From the NCBI RefSeq assembly GCF_900447535.1, contig NZ_UFXX01000001.1:930001-994000 (forward strand): DNA of 64,000 bases, given 5' to 3'. The notes under the pieces were generated by a model that worked only from the letters and a program-made list of their open reading frames with translations, was not told the DNA's origin and made no database searches. The translations under genes and the position numbers were made by a program. This document shows, in pieces, positions 37,935 through 50,866 of the stretch. This DNA comes from Dermacoccus nishinomiyaensis (lineage in GTDB: Bacteria > Actinomycetota > Actinomycetes > Actinomycetales > Dermatophilaceae). Position 1 is the stretch's first letter; each line of letters begins with the position of its first letter.

Positions 37935-40900
37935 GTGTCATCCCAGTCCCCCAGCTCTGAGCACGACGACTTCGGCGCGAACGAGTGGCTCGTCGAGGAA
38001 CTCTTCGAGCAGTACACCAAGGACAAGAACTCCGTGGATGCCGCATGGCAGGAGTTCTTCGCGACCTATCAGCCGGGCTCGTCGAACTCCTCGGCGCCGG
38101 CCTCCACGTCCACGTCGGGCTCGGGCGCGAAGGCCGCTCCCCGAACCGAGAAGCCGATGGCCGCCGAGGCACCGCGCGACCAGCAGGAGGCGCCTGCACA
38201 GCAGGCCGCCGAGCCGACGCGCACCGCCGAGAGCGAGCCGCAGAAGCTCGACCCGAAGCAGGCCGAGGGCCACACACCGCTGCCGACGCCGCGCGACCAG
38301 GGCGACGGCGCCCTCGGTGACGTGCCGGCGGCGGACGACAAGGACACCCCGCTCAAGGGCATCGCCGCCAAGATCGTGCAGAACATGGAGGCCTCGATCG
38401 AGGTCCCGACCGCGACGTCGGTCCGCGCCGTCCCTGCGAAGGCGCTGATCGACAACCGCATCGTCATCAACTCGAACCTCGCCCGCGGCCGCGGCGGCAA
38501 GGTGAGCTTCACCCACATCATCGGCTACGCCATCATCAAGGCGCTGCGCGTCATGCCGGAGATGAACGCTTCCCTCTCGGTCGACGAGAAGGGCAAGCCC
38601 GTCCTGCACCAGCCGGGGCACATCAACTTCGGCCTCGCCATCGACCTGCAGAAGCCCGACGGTTCGCGCACGCTCGTCGTGCCGTCGATCAAGGGCGCCG
38701 AGGCGATGACGTTCGCGCAGTTCTGGGCCGCGTACGAAGAGATGGTCAAGAAGGCGCGCAACAACAAGCTGACGCTCGAGGACTACGCGGGCACGACGAT
38801 CTCGCTGACCAACCCCGGGGGCATCGGCACGGTGCACTCGGTGCCGCGTCTGATGAAGGGCGCGGGCGCCATCATCGGTGTCGGCGCGCTCGACTACCCC
38901 GCCGAGTGGCAGGGCGCGAGCGAGGAGACGCTCAACCGTAACGCCGTCAGCAAGATCCTGACGATCACCTCGACCTACGACCACCGCATCATCCAAGGTG
39001 CGACGTCCGGGGAGTTCCTGCGTCAGATCCACCAGCTGCTGCTCGGTGAGAACAACTTCTACGACGAGATCTTCGAGTCGCTGCGCATCCCCTACGAGCC
39101 GGTGCGATGGGTGCAGGACATCTCCGCCAACCACGACGACGACATCAACAAGGTCGCGTGCGTGCAGGAGCTCATCCACGCCTACCGCGTGCGCGGTCAC
39201 CTCATGGCCGACACCGACCCGCTCGAGTACAAGCAGCGTCGTCACCCCGACCTCGACGTCACGAGCCACGGCCTGACGCTGTGGGATCTCGACCGCACGT
39301 TCGCCACGGGCGGTTTCGGCGGCGCCAACTTCCTCAAGCTGCGCAAGATCCTCGGCATCCTGCGTGACTCGTACTGCCGCACGGTCGGCGTCGAGTACAT
39401 GCACATCCAGAACCCCGAGGAGCGGGCCTGGATGCAGAACAAGCTGGAGAAGACGTACTCGAAGCCGACGTCGGACGAGCAGGAGCGCATCCTGCGCAAG
39501 CTCAACCAGGCCGAGGCGTTCGAGACGTTCCTGCAGACGAAGTTCGTCGGCCAGAAGCGCTTCAGCCTCGAAGGCGGCGAGTCCGTCATCGCGATCCTCG
39601 ACCGCATCCTGTCGGAGGCCGCGGACGCCGGCCTCGAAGAGGCCGCGATCGGCATGCCGCACCGTGGCCGTCTCAACGTGCTCGCCAACATCGCGGGCAA
39701 GTCGTACGGCCAGATCTTCCGCGAGTTCGAGGGCACCGCCGCTCCCAACTCGGTGCAGGGCTCCGGTGACGTCAAGTACCACCTCGGCACCGAGGGCGAG
39801 TTCGTCTCCGATGAGGGCAACCACACGAAGGTCTACCTCGCCGCCAACCCGAGCCACCTCGAGGCCGTCGACCCGGTGCTCGAGGGCATCGCCCGTGCCA
39901 AGCAGGACCGCATCAACCTCGCCGGCACGGCGTTCACGGTGCTGCCGATCCTGCTCCACGGCGACGCCGCGTTCGCGGGCCAGGGCATCGTCGCCGAGAC
40001 GTTGAACCTGTCGCAGCTGCGCGGCTACCGAACCGGCGGCACGATCCACGTCGTCATCAACAACCAGGTCGGCTTCACGACCGCGCCGAGCTCGTCGCGT
40101 TCATCGACGTACTCGACGGACGTCGCGCGCATGGTGCAGGCGCCGATCTTCCACGTCAACGGTGACGACCCGGAGGCCTGCGTCCGCGTCGCGGAACTCG
40201 CGTTCGAGTACCGCCAGACGTTCAACAAGGACGTCGTCATCGACATGGTGTGCTACCGCCGCCGCGGTCACAACGAGGGCGACGACCCGTCGATGACGCA
40301 GCCGCTCATGTACAAGCTGATCGAGGCGAAGAAGTCCGTGCGTCGCCTGTACGCCGAGGCCCTCGTCGGCCGCGGCGACATGGACCAGGAGCGTGCCGAC
40401 GAACTGCTCAAGGACTACCAGCAGCAGCTCGAGCGCGTCTTCGTCGAGACGAAGGAGGCGACGAAGAAGGCCGCTGCCGACAGCGCCGCGCAGAGCGCTT
40501 CGTCCGATTCCAGCCAGGGCACCGACGCCGAGGGCCACGGCGGCCTCGAGCGCCCGTCCGCTCAGCTCGAGGACGACGCGAAGAGCGCCTACTCCTCGGG
40601 CCGTTCCTCCGCGATCACCGAGGCCGCTCTCGAGCGCATCGGCGCGGTGTGGACGAACCCGCCGGAGGGCTTCACGCTGCACCCGAAGCTCAAGCAGCTG
40701 CTCGAGCGTCGCACGGCGATGGTCAAGGACGGCGGCATCGACTGGGCCATGGGCGAGCTCATCGCGTTCGGTTCGCTACTCATGGACGGCACGCCGGTGC
40801 GTCTGTCCGGTCAGGACACCCGACGCGGCACGTTCGTGCAGCGTCACGCCGTCCTCATCGACAAGGCGAACGGCAACGAGTGGACGCCGCTGCGTTACCT

Positions 40901-41771
40901 CACGGATGACCAGGCGTGGCTGTGGATCTACGACTCGCTGCTCAGCGAGTACGCCGCGATGGGCTTCGAGTATGGCTACTCGGTCGAGCGTCCCGACGCG
41001 CTCGTGCTGTGGGAGGCGCAGTTCGGTGACTTCGTCGACGGTGCGCAGACCATCATCGACGAATTCATCTCGAGCTCGGAGCAGAAGTGGGCGCAGCGCA
41101 GCTCCGTCGTGCTGCTGCTGCCGCACGGCTACGAGGGTCAGGGTCCGGACCACAGCTCGGCGCGCATCGAGCGCTTCCTGCAGCTGTTCGCCGAGGACAA
41201 CATGACGATCGCTTACCCGTCGACGCCGGCGTCGTACTTCCACCTGCTGCGTCGCCAGGCGCACGCGCGACCGCGCAAGCCGCTCATCGTCTTCACGCCG
41301 AAGCAGCTGCTGCGCGTGAAGGCCGCGACGAGCTCGCCGGCCGACTTCACCTCGGGCCAGTTCGAGCCGGTGCTGAAGGACCAGAAGCAGCTCGACGGTT
41401 CGAAGGTCGAGCGGGTGCTGCTCGCCTCGAGCCGCGTGGTCTACGACCTCGAGGCGGAGCGTGAGAAGCGCGGTGACGACACGACCGCCATCGTGCGTGT
41501 CGAGCAGCTCGCGCCGATCCCGGCCAAGGAGATCGCCGAGGCGGTCTCGGCGTACCCGAACGCCGAGATCGTGTGGGTGCAGGACGAGCCGAAGAACCAG
41601 GGCGCCTGGCCGTTCATGTACTTCAACCTGCCCGACCTGCTCGAGAGCCACGGCGAGACGCGACGTCTGCGCGTCGTGTCGCGTCCGGCGTCCGCGTCGC
41701 CCGCGACCGGCAACAACAAGCGTCACGCCGCGCAGAACGCGGAGCTCATGGAGCAGGCGTTCGCGCGCTGA
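37935..41771 (+). CDS. kgd: Multifunctional 2-oxoglutarate decarboxylase/dehydrogenase E1-E2 (Kgd)
   Basis: A 1278-residue fused enzyme of the actinobacterial TCA cycle. The N-terminal 2-oxoglutarate dehydrogenase segment (EWLVEELFEQYTKDKNSVDAAWQ) is followed by a Pro/Ala/Glu-rich linker (residues ~50-130) and a dihydrolipoyl succinyltransferase-like domain with STYDHRIIQGATSGEFL. The ThDP-dependent E1 part has IGMPHRGRLNVLANIAGKSYG, a C-terminal transketolase-like fold and ends QNAELMEQAFAR. It oxidatively decarboxylates 2-oxoglutarate within the PDH/ODH supercomplex and is typically controlled by the FHA protein GarA/OdhI. The GTG start has AAAGAGG 9 bases upstream. Confidence 0.97.
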   Translation: MSSQSPSSEHDDFGANEWLVEELFEQYTKDKNSVDAAWQEFFATYQPGSSNSSAPASTSTSGSGAKAAPRTEKPMAAEAPRDQQEAPAQQAAEPTRTAESEPQKLDPKQAEGHTPLPTPRDQGDGALGDVPAADDKDTPLKGIAAKIVQNMEASIEVPTATSVRAVPAKALIDNRIVINSNLARGRGGKVSFTHIIGYAIIKALRVMPEMNASLSVDEKGKPVLHQPGHINFGLAIDLQKPDGSRTLVVPSIKGAEAMTFAQFWAAYEEMVKKARNNKLTLEDYAGTTISLTNPGGIGTVHSVPRLMKGAGAIIGVGALDYPAEWQGASEETLNRNAVSKILTITSTYDHRIIQGATSGEFLRQIHQLLLGENNFYDEIFESLRIPYEPVRWVQDISANHDDDINKVACVQELIHAYRVRGHLMADTDPLEYKQRRHPDLDVTSHGLTLWDLDRTFATGGFGGANFLKLRKILGILRDSYCRTVGVEYMHIQNPEERAWMQNKLEKTYSKPTSDEQERILRKLNQAEAFETFLQTKFVGQKRFSLEGGESVIAILDRILSEAADAGLEEAAIGMPHRGRLNVLANIAGKSYGQIFREFEGTAAPNSVQGSGDVKYHLGTEGEFVSDEGNHTKVYLAANPSHLEAVDPVLEGIARAKQDRINLAGTAFTVLPILLHGDAAFAGQGIVAETLNLSQLRGYRTGGTIHVVINNQVGFTTAPSSSRSSTYSTDVARMVQAPIFHVNGDDPEACVRVAELAFEYRQTFNKDVVIDMVCYRRRGHNEGDDPSMTQPLMYKLIEAKKSVRRLYAEALVGRGDMDQERADELLKDYQQQLERVFVETKEATKKAAADSAAQSASSDSSQGTDAEGHGGLERPSAQLEDDAKSAYSSGRSSAITEAALERIGAVWTNPPEGFTLHPKLKQLLERRTAMVKDGGIDWAMGELIAFGSLLMDGTPVRLSGQDTRRGTFVQRHAVLIDKANGNEWTPLRYLTDDQAWLWIYDSLLSEYAAMGFEYGYSVERPDALVLWEAQFGDFVDGAQTIIDEFISSSEQKWAQRSSVVLLLPHGYEGQGPDHSSARIERFLQLFAEDNMTIAYPSTPASYFHLLRRQAHARPRKPLIVFTPKQLLRVKAATSSPADFTSGQFEPVLKDQKQLDGSKVERVLLASSRVVYDLEAEREKRGDDTTAIVRVEQLAPIPAKEIAEAVSAYPNAEIVWVQDEPKNQGAWPFMYFNLPDLLESHGETRRLRVVSRPASASPATGNNKRHAAQNAELMEQAFAR

Positions 41772-41810
41772 GGTTCACGTGAGCAGCCGTTGATGGTGCG
41801 TTCCTGATGA

Positions 41811-41847
41811 AGCGGTGCCCTCCCCCACGCGGGGTGGGCACCGCTTC
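41811..41847 (+). terminator. Terminator after kgd
   Basis: Arms AAGCGGTGCCC (41811-41821) and GGGCACCGCTT (41837-41847) with a 15-base loop, 39 bp after the kgd stop. Confidence 0.75.
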
Positions 41848-41895
41848 GTCGTGGGCGCGCGACGCCTGCGGGGTGGGCACCGAGCTGACGGACGA

Positions 41896-41901
41896 TAAGC
41901 T
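41896..41901 (+). promoter_or_regulatory. TANNNT -10 hexamer before the DUF6104 gene
   Basis: TAAGCT lies 6 bases before GTG 41908; leaderless arrangement. Confidence 0.45.
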
Positions 41902-41907
41902 GGGCGC

Positions 41908-42087
41908 GTGTATTTCACGGATCGGGGTATCGAGGAGCTCGCGGCGCGCCGCGGCGAAGAAGACGTGACGTTCGAGTGGCTCGCGGAGCAGCTGCGTCAT
42001 TTCGTCGACCTCAACCCGGAGTTCGAGATCCCCGTCGAGCGCCTCGCCACATGGTTGGCACGGCTCGACGACGACGATGACGAGTGA
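41908..42087 (+). CDS. Small DUF6104-like protein
   Basis: A 59-residue acidic protein (VYFTDRGIEELAARRGEEDV ... LATWLARLDDDDDE) with the look of the actinobacterial DUF6104 family. It is helical and has no membrane segment. The frame starts with GTG 41908, and the last bases overlap the GTG of the following gene (GTGA). Function unknown. It is short enough to be missed by automatic annotation. Confidence 0.8.
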   Translation: MYFTDRGIEELAARRGEEDVTFEWLAEQLRHFVDLNPEFEIPVERLATWLARLDDDDDE

Positions 42088-42758
42088 GTGAAGGCGGTCG
42101 TAGCGTGTCCTACCCCACCGAAGGCAGCGAGCCCGAGTTCCGGCCGAGCGCCGATTTCCACGTCGCCGAGGGTGAGCGCCGTGTCGGCCTCGTCTTCGTC
42201 GGCGACAGCTTCGTCAACGGCTACGGCGACCCGAAGGCCCTGGGGTGGGTCTCGCGGGTCGTCGCGCGTACGCCGCACGAGGGCGTCAGGCTGACGACGT
42301 ACAACCTCGGCGTGCGCGGCGACAGTTCCTCTGACGTCCTCGCGCGCTGGCGGGGTGAGGCGGCGCTGCGGTGGAAGAACTGCAACGAGCGCCGACTCGT
42401 CATCGGCTTCGGCACGAACGACGCCGCGCAGGGTCTGACGACAGCACGTTCGCGCCTCAACCTCGCGAACATCCTCGACGATGCGTCGACGAACGGCATC
42501 GCGACGTTCGTCGTCGGCCCGCCGCCCACGAGCGACCCGGAGATGAACGCGAAGCTCGAGGTGCTCGTCGACGCGCACGCGGACGTCTGCGCGCGTCGTG
42601 GCGTGACGTATGTCGACTGCTTCCGCCCGCTGCTCGGGCACGATCAGTGGCAGTCGGATCTTGCCGCCAGCGACGGCTACCACCCCGGCCAGGCGGGCTA
42701 CGGCCTCATGGCGTGGCTCGTGCTTCACGCCGGTTGGCAGGACTGGCTCTCCGTCTGA
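42084..42758 (+). CDS. SGNH/GDSL-family hydrolase
   Basis: A 224-residue protein with the SGNH blocks: I, VGLVFVGDSFVNGYGD (Ser nucleophile in GDSF); II, NLGVRGDSS; III, VIGFGTNDA; and V, SDGYHPGQAGY (Asp and His). The family comprises esterases, lipases and carbohydrate deacetylases. There is no signal peptide, so a cytosolic esterase is likely. It overlaps the DUF6104 gene by 4 bases (GTGA), forming a two-gene operon. Confidence 0.88.
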   Translation: MSEGGRSVSYPTEGSEPEFRPSADFHVAEGERRVGLVFVGDSFVNGYGDPKALGWVSRVVARTPHEGVRLTTYNLGVRGDSSSDVLARWRGEAALRWKNCNERRLVIGFGTNDAAQGLTTARSRLNLANILDDASTNGIATFVVGPPPTSDPEMNAKLEVLVDAHADVCARRGVTYVDCFRPLLGHDQWQSDLAASDGYHPGQAGYGLMAWLVLHAGWQDWLSV

Positions 42759-42832
42759 CGGCCCTCATCGCACCTTCGAGCGCCTCACGTCGTCGACGTG
42801 GGGCGTTCGTCGTCCCGACAACCACGTTCTGA

Positions 42833-42847
42833 CCCCCCTTCGGGGGG
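42833..42847. terminator. Small GC hairpin between convergent genes
   Basis: CCCCCC and GGGGGG separated by 3 bases, between the SGNH gene and the sugar transferase gene, which end toward each other. It may terminate both, but it is short and lacks T runs. Confidence 0.5.
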
Positions 42848-42874
42848 CCGGCCGGAAGGCGAGACAAGGGAATG

Positions 42875-44437
42875 TCAGTACGCGCCGTCGCGTGCGAGGA
42901 CGGCGCGGAGGGTCTTGAACATGATGACGAGGTCGCCGGACAGGGACCAGTTCTCGACGTAGTAGAGGTCCTTGCGCACGGATTCTTCCCAGGAGAGGTT
43001 CGAGCGTCCGCCGACCTGCCAGGGTCCAGTGATGCCTGGCTTGACGTTGAGGCGGCGGTGGACGTGGTGGTCATAGGCTTCGACCTCGCGGGGCAGTGGG
43101 GGGCGTGGTCCGACGAGTGACATGCTGCCGGCGATGACGTCGAACAGTTGCGGCAGTTCGTCGAGGCTGTAGCGGCGGATGAAGGCGCCGACGCGGGTGG
43201 TGCGGGGGTCGTCTTTCATCTTGAACAGTAGGCCGGAGCCGTCGTTCTGTCGTTCGAGTCCGGCGAGGCGCGCTTCGGCGTCGACGGCCATCGAGCGGAA
43301 CTTGGTCATCTTGAACAGCGTTCCGTTGACGCCTACTCGGGTCTGGCGGAAGAAGATGGGCCCGGGGCTGTCGAGGCGGACGGCGATGGCGATGGCGAAC
43401 AGGATCGGGGCGACGAGGACGACCATCCCGGTGGCGATGACGAGGTCGAAGGCCCGTTTGAGGGAGTACTTGACGCCGCTGTAGCGGGGCATCTCAACGC
43501 TCATGAGCGGCAACCCTTCGATGGGGTGCCAATGGATGCGGGGGCCTGCGACGTCCGTCATGCGGCTGGCGAGGGCGAGACGGATGGTGGTGTCCTCGAG
43601 CTGCCAGCCGAGTTCGCGCAGCTGCTTGCGGTTGATGCGGTTATGGCCGGCGACGATGATCGTGCTGGCCTCGTAGCGGTGCACGGCGTCGACGACGTCG
43701 GCGATCGCGCCGGCCTGGGGCACGACCACTCCGTTGGCGAGCTCGAACGTCGGAGCATCGGTCGTGTCCGTCGCGACGGCGCGCACTACTAGGCCCGCAG
43801 CCGGGTTGCGGGCTATGCCTTCGGCGACGTAGCGCACCTCATGCGGTGAGCCGACGACGACGACGCCGTCGACGAGCATCGCGCGGCGGCGTCGCGCGAG
43901 CACCCAGCGGCGGACCAGGAGACGTTCGATGAGAAGCAGGACGAGCCCGAGTGGGAGGGCGACGGCCAGGAAGCCGCGCGCTACCTGCCAGCGCAGCAGG
44001 ACGAGGACGATCGCGAGCGCGCCGAACGTGAAGAACGTGGCGCGCACGACACGACGATATTCGTCGGTGCCGATCGCGATGATCTCCATGTTGTACGCCT
44101 GATTGAGAAGCAGCGAGGCCTGCCATCCGAGGATGAGGGCGGGCACGACGACGAGGTAGAGGTTGCCCTGCGAGCGAACGGTGTCGAGCGACGCCTCCGC
44201 CATTGCGAAGCGCGCGAAGAACCCGGCAGCCACGGCGAGTGTGATGACGCCCAGGTCGAGGACAAACAGCAGCAGGAACAGGTTGCGCCGCCAGTTGCCA
44301 CGCATCCTGGCGAGCAGGTCGCGCCTGCCTCTCGCCCCGTCAGTCATGCTCGCCGGCGCCTTTCCCACAAAACCCTGTTTCCCTTCGTCGGACGCGTCCG
44401 AATTCCCCTCGTTCCCGTTCGGCTGCGTCCCCCGCAC
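42875..44437 (-). CDS. Polyprenyl-phosphate sugar-phosphate transferase (WbaP/CpsE-like)
   Basis: A 520-residue exopolysaccharide-type initiating glycosylphosphotransferase. It has four N-terminal membrane helices with a CoA-binding-like middle domain (VVVVGSPHEVRYVAEGI), a fifth membrane segment (KRAFDLVIATGMVVLVAPILF), and the bacterial sugar transferase domain with PGPIFFRQTRVGVNG, FKMTKFRSM, DELPQLFDVIAGSMSLVGPRPPL and PGITGPWQVGGRS. It loads a sugar phosphate onto undecaprenyl phosphate at the membrane. The start is uncertain: GTG 44437, or ATG 44347 (MTDGARG). It lies downstream of rfbD. Confidence 0.93.
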   Translation of the reverse strand: MRGTQPNGNEGNSDASDEGKQGFVGKAPASMTDGARGRRDLLARMRGNWRRNLFLLLFVLDLGVITLAVAAGFFARFAMAEASLDTVRSQGNLYLVVVPALILGWQASLLLNQAYNMEIIAIGTDEYRRVVRATFFTFGALAIVLVLLRWQVARGFLAVALPLGLVLLLIERLLVRRWVLARRRRAMLVDGVVVVGSPHEVRYVAEGIARNPAAGLVVRAVATDTTDAPTFELANGVVVPQAGAIADVVDAVHRYEASTIIVAGHNRINRKQLRELGWQLEDTTIRLALASRMTDVAGPRIHWHPIEGLPLMSVEMPRYSGVKYSLKRAFDLVIATGMVVLVAPILFAIAIAVRLDSPGPIFFRQTRVGVNGTLFKMTKFRSMAVDAEARLAGLERQNDGSGLLFKMKDDPRTTRVGAFIRRYSLDELPQLFDVIAGSMSLVGPRPPLPREVEAYDHHVHRRLNVKPGITGPWQVGGRSNLSWEESVRKDLYYVENWSLSGDLVIMFKTLRAVLARDGAY

Positions 44438-44460
44438 CGCGGTCGTCTCGAGCCTGCTCC

Positions 44461-47285
<2,825 letters not shown>

Positions 47286-47286
<1 letters not shown>

Positions 47287-47888
47287 TGGACATCCAGCCG
47301 CTGAAGATCGGCGGCGCCTACGTCGTCACGCCCCGCCAGTTCCCCGACGGGCGCGGCGTGTTCATGGAGGGCTTCCGCGGGGACAAGCTCGCCGAGCACC
47401 TCGGCCACCGCATGGACGTCGTCCAGTCGAACATCTCGGTCAGCAGCCGCGGCACGGTGCGCGGCATCCACTTCGCCGACGTGCCGCCGAGCCAGGCGAA
47501 GTACATCACTGTCCTGTCGGGCTCGATCATCGATTTCATCGTCGACATCCGCGTCGGGTCGCCGACGTTCGGGCAGTGGGAATCGGTCGTGCTCGACACG
47601 AGCGAACGCAAGGCGGTCTACCTCGCCGAGGGGCTCGGCCACGCGTTCTGCGCCCTCGAGGAGGATTCGACGGCGATGTACCTGTGCAGCGCGCCTTACA
47701 CCCCCGAGCGCGAGCACGGCATCAACCCCCTCGACACGACGGTGGGGCTGACCCTGCCCGACGACATCGAACCGCTGCTGTCCCCCAAGGACGAGGCTGC
47801 GCCGTCGCTGGCGCAGGCCGAGGCGTCGGGTCTGCTGCCGCGATACGACGACTGCGTGCGCTTCTACGACTCGTTGCGCTCGGCCTGA
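47286..47888 (+). CDS. rfbC: dTDP-4-dehydrorhamnose 3,5-epimerase (or close sugar epimerase)
   Basis: A 200-residue cupin-fold epimerase with VTPRQFPDGRGVFMEGF, QSNISVSSRGTVRGIHF (catalytic His region), VLSGSIIDFIVDIRVGSPTFG and GLGHAFCALEEDS. The ATG at 47286 is coupled to the rfbA stop; a longer open frame upstream only overlaps rfbA. With rfbA, rfbB and rfbD the full pathway is present within 5 kb. Confidence 0.93.
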
Positions 47889-48105
47889 TCGCAGCGGCCC
47901 GCGTCCTGCATGATCACGCGTGACGCACGTCTCACGAGGCGGCTCCAAGGTCGCTGCACGGGCATGGTGTCGCGCGCACGAGGCGGGCCGTAGGTCACGA
48001 TCCCGCATACTTATGTCGTGTCGCTCGCCCGGGGCGAGGCGCGGTGGCATGCTATGGCCATCGTCTCCGACGGCTCGCGCCGTCCCCATGCCGAAAGGCC
48101 CGCCC
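47889..48105. other. Intergenic region upstream of the amino-acid ABC operon
   Basis: About 217 bp. It contains CATACTTAT near 48005-48013, a plausible -10 region, and the leader of the ABC operon. The open frame seen through it does not have a good start. No clear terminator for rfbC was found. Confidence 0.35.
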
Positions 48106-49032
48106 ATGCGTCGTACCACCGCCCCCGCCCTCGCCGGCCTGAGTGCCACCGCCCTGCTGCTGTCGGGTTGTGGCTCCGACTCCCTCGACGACTCCAAGAG
48201 CTCTGCCTCCTCGGGCGCTGCGGGCGCGTCGAGCAAGGCCGCCGAGGTGACGAAGGACGACTCGCTCGCCAAGCTCGTCCCCGCCGCCATCGCCAAGGAG
48301 GGCACCCTGACGATCGGTTCGGACGCGTCATACGCCCCGAACGAGTTCACGGCTGCCGACGGCAAGACGATCCAGGGCATGGACATCGACCTGCTCAACG
48401 CCGTCGCCGCGAAGCTCGGTCTCAAGCTCACCTTCCAGAACGGCGACTTCGGCACCCTCATCGGCGGCGTCAACGCCGGCAAGTACCCGGCGGCGATCAG
48501 CTCGTTCACCATCAACGCCGAGCGCCTCAAGACCGCGAACATGGTGCAGTACTACAGCGCGGGCACCGCCTGGGTCACCGCCAAGGGCAACCCGAAGAAG
48601 CTCGACCCCGACAACGCGTGCGGCCTGACGATCGGCGTCCAGAAGGACACCGTGCAGCAGACCGACGACCTGCCCGCACGCAACAAGAAGTGCACCGCCG
48701 CGGGCAAGAAGCCGATCACGATCGTCAGCGAGGTCGCCCAGTCGAAGGTGACCGCCGACCTCATCGCCGGCAAGGTCGACGGCTTCGCGGCCGACTCCCC
48801 CGTCGCCAACTGGGCCGTCGCGAAGAACGACGCGAAGCTCGAGAAGGTCGGTTCGAAGTACGCCTCGGCCCCGTACGGCATCGTCGTCAAGAAGGACAAC
48901 ACGGCGTTCGCCGAGGCCATCTCGAAGGCCCTTGAGGCCCTCGACAAGGACGGCACCTACAAGAAGATCCTCGACGCCTGGAGCAACGGTGACGGCGCCG
49001 TCACCTCGTTCCCGGTCAACCCCAAGCCCTGA
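48106..49032 (+). CDS. Amino-acid ABC transporter substrate-binding lipoprotein
   Basis: A 308-residue SBP_bac_3 family protein. The signal MRRTTAPALAGLSATALLLSGC ends in a lipobox (LLSGC), so it is anchored on the outer face of the membrane. A Ser/Ala-rich linker is followed by TLTIGSDASYAPNEFTAADG and MDIDLLNAVAAKLGLKL, the family's ligand-binding segments. ATG 48106 is preferred over 48088 because AAAGG lies 8 bases before it. First gene of a three-gene importer operon; probable substrate a polar amino acid. Confidence 0.92.
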   Translation: MRRTTAPALAGLSATALLLSGCGSDSLDDSKSSASSGAAGASSKAAEVTKDDSLAKLVPAAIAKEGTLTIGSDASYAPNEFTAADGKTIQGMDIDLLNAVAAKLGLKLTFQNGDFGTLIGGVNAGKYPAAISSFTINAERLKTANMVQYYSAGTAWVTAKGNPKKLDPDNACGLTIGVQKDTVQQTDDLPARNKKCTAAGKKPITIVSEVAQSKVTADLIAGKVDGFAADSPVANWAVAKNDAKLEKVGSKYASAPYGIVVKKDNTAFAEAISKALEALDKDGTYKKILDAWSNGDGAVTSFPVNPKP

Positions 49033-49043
49033 TCGCGAACGAC

Positions 49044-49976
49044 ATGACCGACACCACCACCACCGAGCGGCCGGGCGTCATCGACGCCCGGCCGGTCCGG
49101 CATCCCGGCCGATGGGTCGCCCTCGCCGTCATCGCCGTCCTCGTCGCGATGATGATCAGCTCCGTCGTCACCAACAAGGCCTGGGACTGGCCGTTCGTGC
49201 TCAAGGTGATGAACTACTCGCCCGTGCTCGACGGACTGCTCAAGGGCACGATCATCGTGACGATCGTGTCGATGATCCTGGGCGTCGTGCTCGGCGTCAT
49301 CCTCGCGATCATGCGCCTGTCGGACAACCCCGTGCTGCGCGGCGTGGCGTTCGTCTACATCTGGTTCTTCCGGGCCGTGCCACGCTACGTCCTCATGACG
49401 ATCCTCGGTCTCGGCGTCCTGACCCTCTACCCGACCCTCGATCTCGGCGTGCCGTTCGGCAAGGACCTCGGGCTGACGTTCTACACCCTCGACGTCAAGA
49501 CGATCAGCTCCGGCATCACCGTCGGCATCATCGGCCTCGGACTGTCCGAAGCCGCCTACATGGCGGAGATCGCGCGCGCCGGCATCCTGTCCGTCGACAA
49601 CGGTCAGCGTGAGGCCGCCCAGGCCCTCGGCATGAGCAACGGCAAGGCCATGCGCCGCATCATCCTGCCGCAGGCGATGCGCGTCATCGTGCCGCCGACC
49701 GGCAACGAGGCCATCTCGATGGTCAAGGACACGTCGCTGCTGACGGCCGTGCCCGTCACCGCCGAACTGTTCAACCAGGCGCAGAACGTCGCCAACAACA
49801 CGTACAAGGTGATGCCGAGCTACGTCGGCGCCCTCATGTGGTACCTCATCCTCTGCACGCTGCTCATGCTGCTGCAGAGCTGGCTGGAGCGACGCTTCGC
49901 GCGCGGCTTCGGGGCGCAGGGCACCACGACCGGCGGGTTCCGCTCACGTCTGTCCTCGATCGGAAGTGACCACTGA
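49044..49976 (+). CDS. Amino-acid ABC transporter permease (HisM/GlnP family)
   Basis: A 310-residue permease with a short cytosolic N-terminus and about six membrane segments. The EAA loop is seen in [36 protein letters not shown], which contacts the ATPase. It contains [15 protein letters not shown], the typical RGTP-like segment of polar amino-acid permeases. One permease gene implies a homodimeric channel. The stop overlaps the ATPase start by one base. Confidence 0.93.
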   Translation: MTDTTTTERPGVIDARPVRHPGRWVALAVIAVLVAMMISSVVTNKAWDWPFVLKVMNYSPVLDGLLKGTIIVTIVSMILGVVLGVILAIMRLSDNPVLRGVAFVYIWFFRAVPRYVLMTILGLGVLTLYPTLDLGVPFGKDLGLTFYTLDVKTISSGITVGIIGLGLSEAAYMAEIARAGILSVDNGQREAAQALGMSNGKAMRRIILPQAMRVIVPPTGNEAISMVKDTSLLTAVPVTAELFNQAQNVANNTYKVMPSYVGALMWYLILCTLLMLLQSWLERRFARGFGAQGTTTGGFRSRLSSIGSDH

Positions 49977-50860
49977 TGAGCACCGCCGCCGCCGGGGCGA
50001 GCAACGCCCAGCCGCGACCGTCCGCAACCACGGCCCCCGTGGCCTCACGCTCCGATGAGCCACTCGTGCGCGCCGTCAACGTCATGAAGTCGTTCGGCAA
50101 GCACGAGGTGCTCAAGGGCATCGACCTCGACGTCCACCCCGGCGAGGTCGTCGTGCTGCTCGGCCCGTCGGGCTCGGGAAAGACGACGTTCCTGCGCTGC
50201 ATCAACCAGCTCGAGACGATCGACGGCGGGCGCATCTGGGTCGACGGCGACCTCATGGGTTACGCCGACAAGGGCGGGCAGCTGCACCGCCTCACGGACA
50301 GGAAGATCGCCGCGCAGCGCCGTGAGATCGGCATGGTCTTCCAGCGCTTCAACCTCTTCCCACACATGACGGCCCTCGAGAACGTCATGGAGGCGCCCGT
50401 CCAGGTCAAGGGCGTGGGCAAGGCCGAGGCGAAGGCGGAGGCCGAGCGGCTGCTCGAACGGGTCGGGCTCGGCGACAAGACGAAGCACTACCCCAGCCAG
50501 CTCTCGGGCGGCCAGCAGCAGCGCGTCGCCATCGCCCGCGCGCTCGCGATGCAGCCGAAGCTCATGCTGTTCGACGAGCCGACGTCCGCCCTCGACCCCG
50601 AACTGGTCGGCGAGGTGCTCGCCGTCATGAAGGAACTGGCCAAGGACGGGATGACGATGGTCGTCGTCACGCACGAGATGAGTTTCGCGCGGGACGTCGC
50701 GGACCGTGTCGTGTTCATGGACGCCGGCGTCGTCGTCGAGACCGGCGCGCCGCGCGACGTCATCAACAACCCGCAGCACGAGCGCACCAAGAGCTTCCTG
50801 TCGCGCATTCGCAGCGAGCACGAGGCGATCGCCGCCCTCGTCGACGACGAACTGCTCTGA
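49976..50860 (+). CDS. Amino-acid ABC transporter ATP-binding protein
   Basis: A 294-residue ATPase with Walker [17 protein letters not shown]-loop [13 protein letters not shown], signature [17 protein letters not shown] and Walker [15 protein letters not shown]-loop [14 protein letters not shown] ~30-residue Ala/Ser/Pro-rich N-terminal extension precedes the domain. It resembles GlnQ/HisP-type subunits and powers the importer encoded with it. Confidence 0.95.
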   Translation: MSTAAAGASNAQPRPSATTAPVASRSDEPLVRAVNVMKSFGKHEVLKGIDLDVHPGEVVVLLGPSGSGKTTFLRCINQLETIDGGRIWVDGDLMGYADKGGQLHRLTDRKIAAQRREIGMVFQRFNLFPHMTALENVMEAPVQVKGVGKAEAKAEAERLLERVGLGDKTKHYPSQLSGGQQQRVAIARALAMQPKLMLFDEPTSALDPELVGEVLAVMKELAKDGMTMVVVTHEMSFARDVADRVVFMDAGVVVETGAPRDVINNPQHERTKSFLSRIRSEHEAIAALVDDELL

Positions 50861-50866
50861 CGCTCG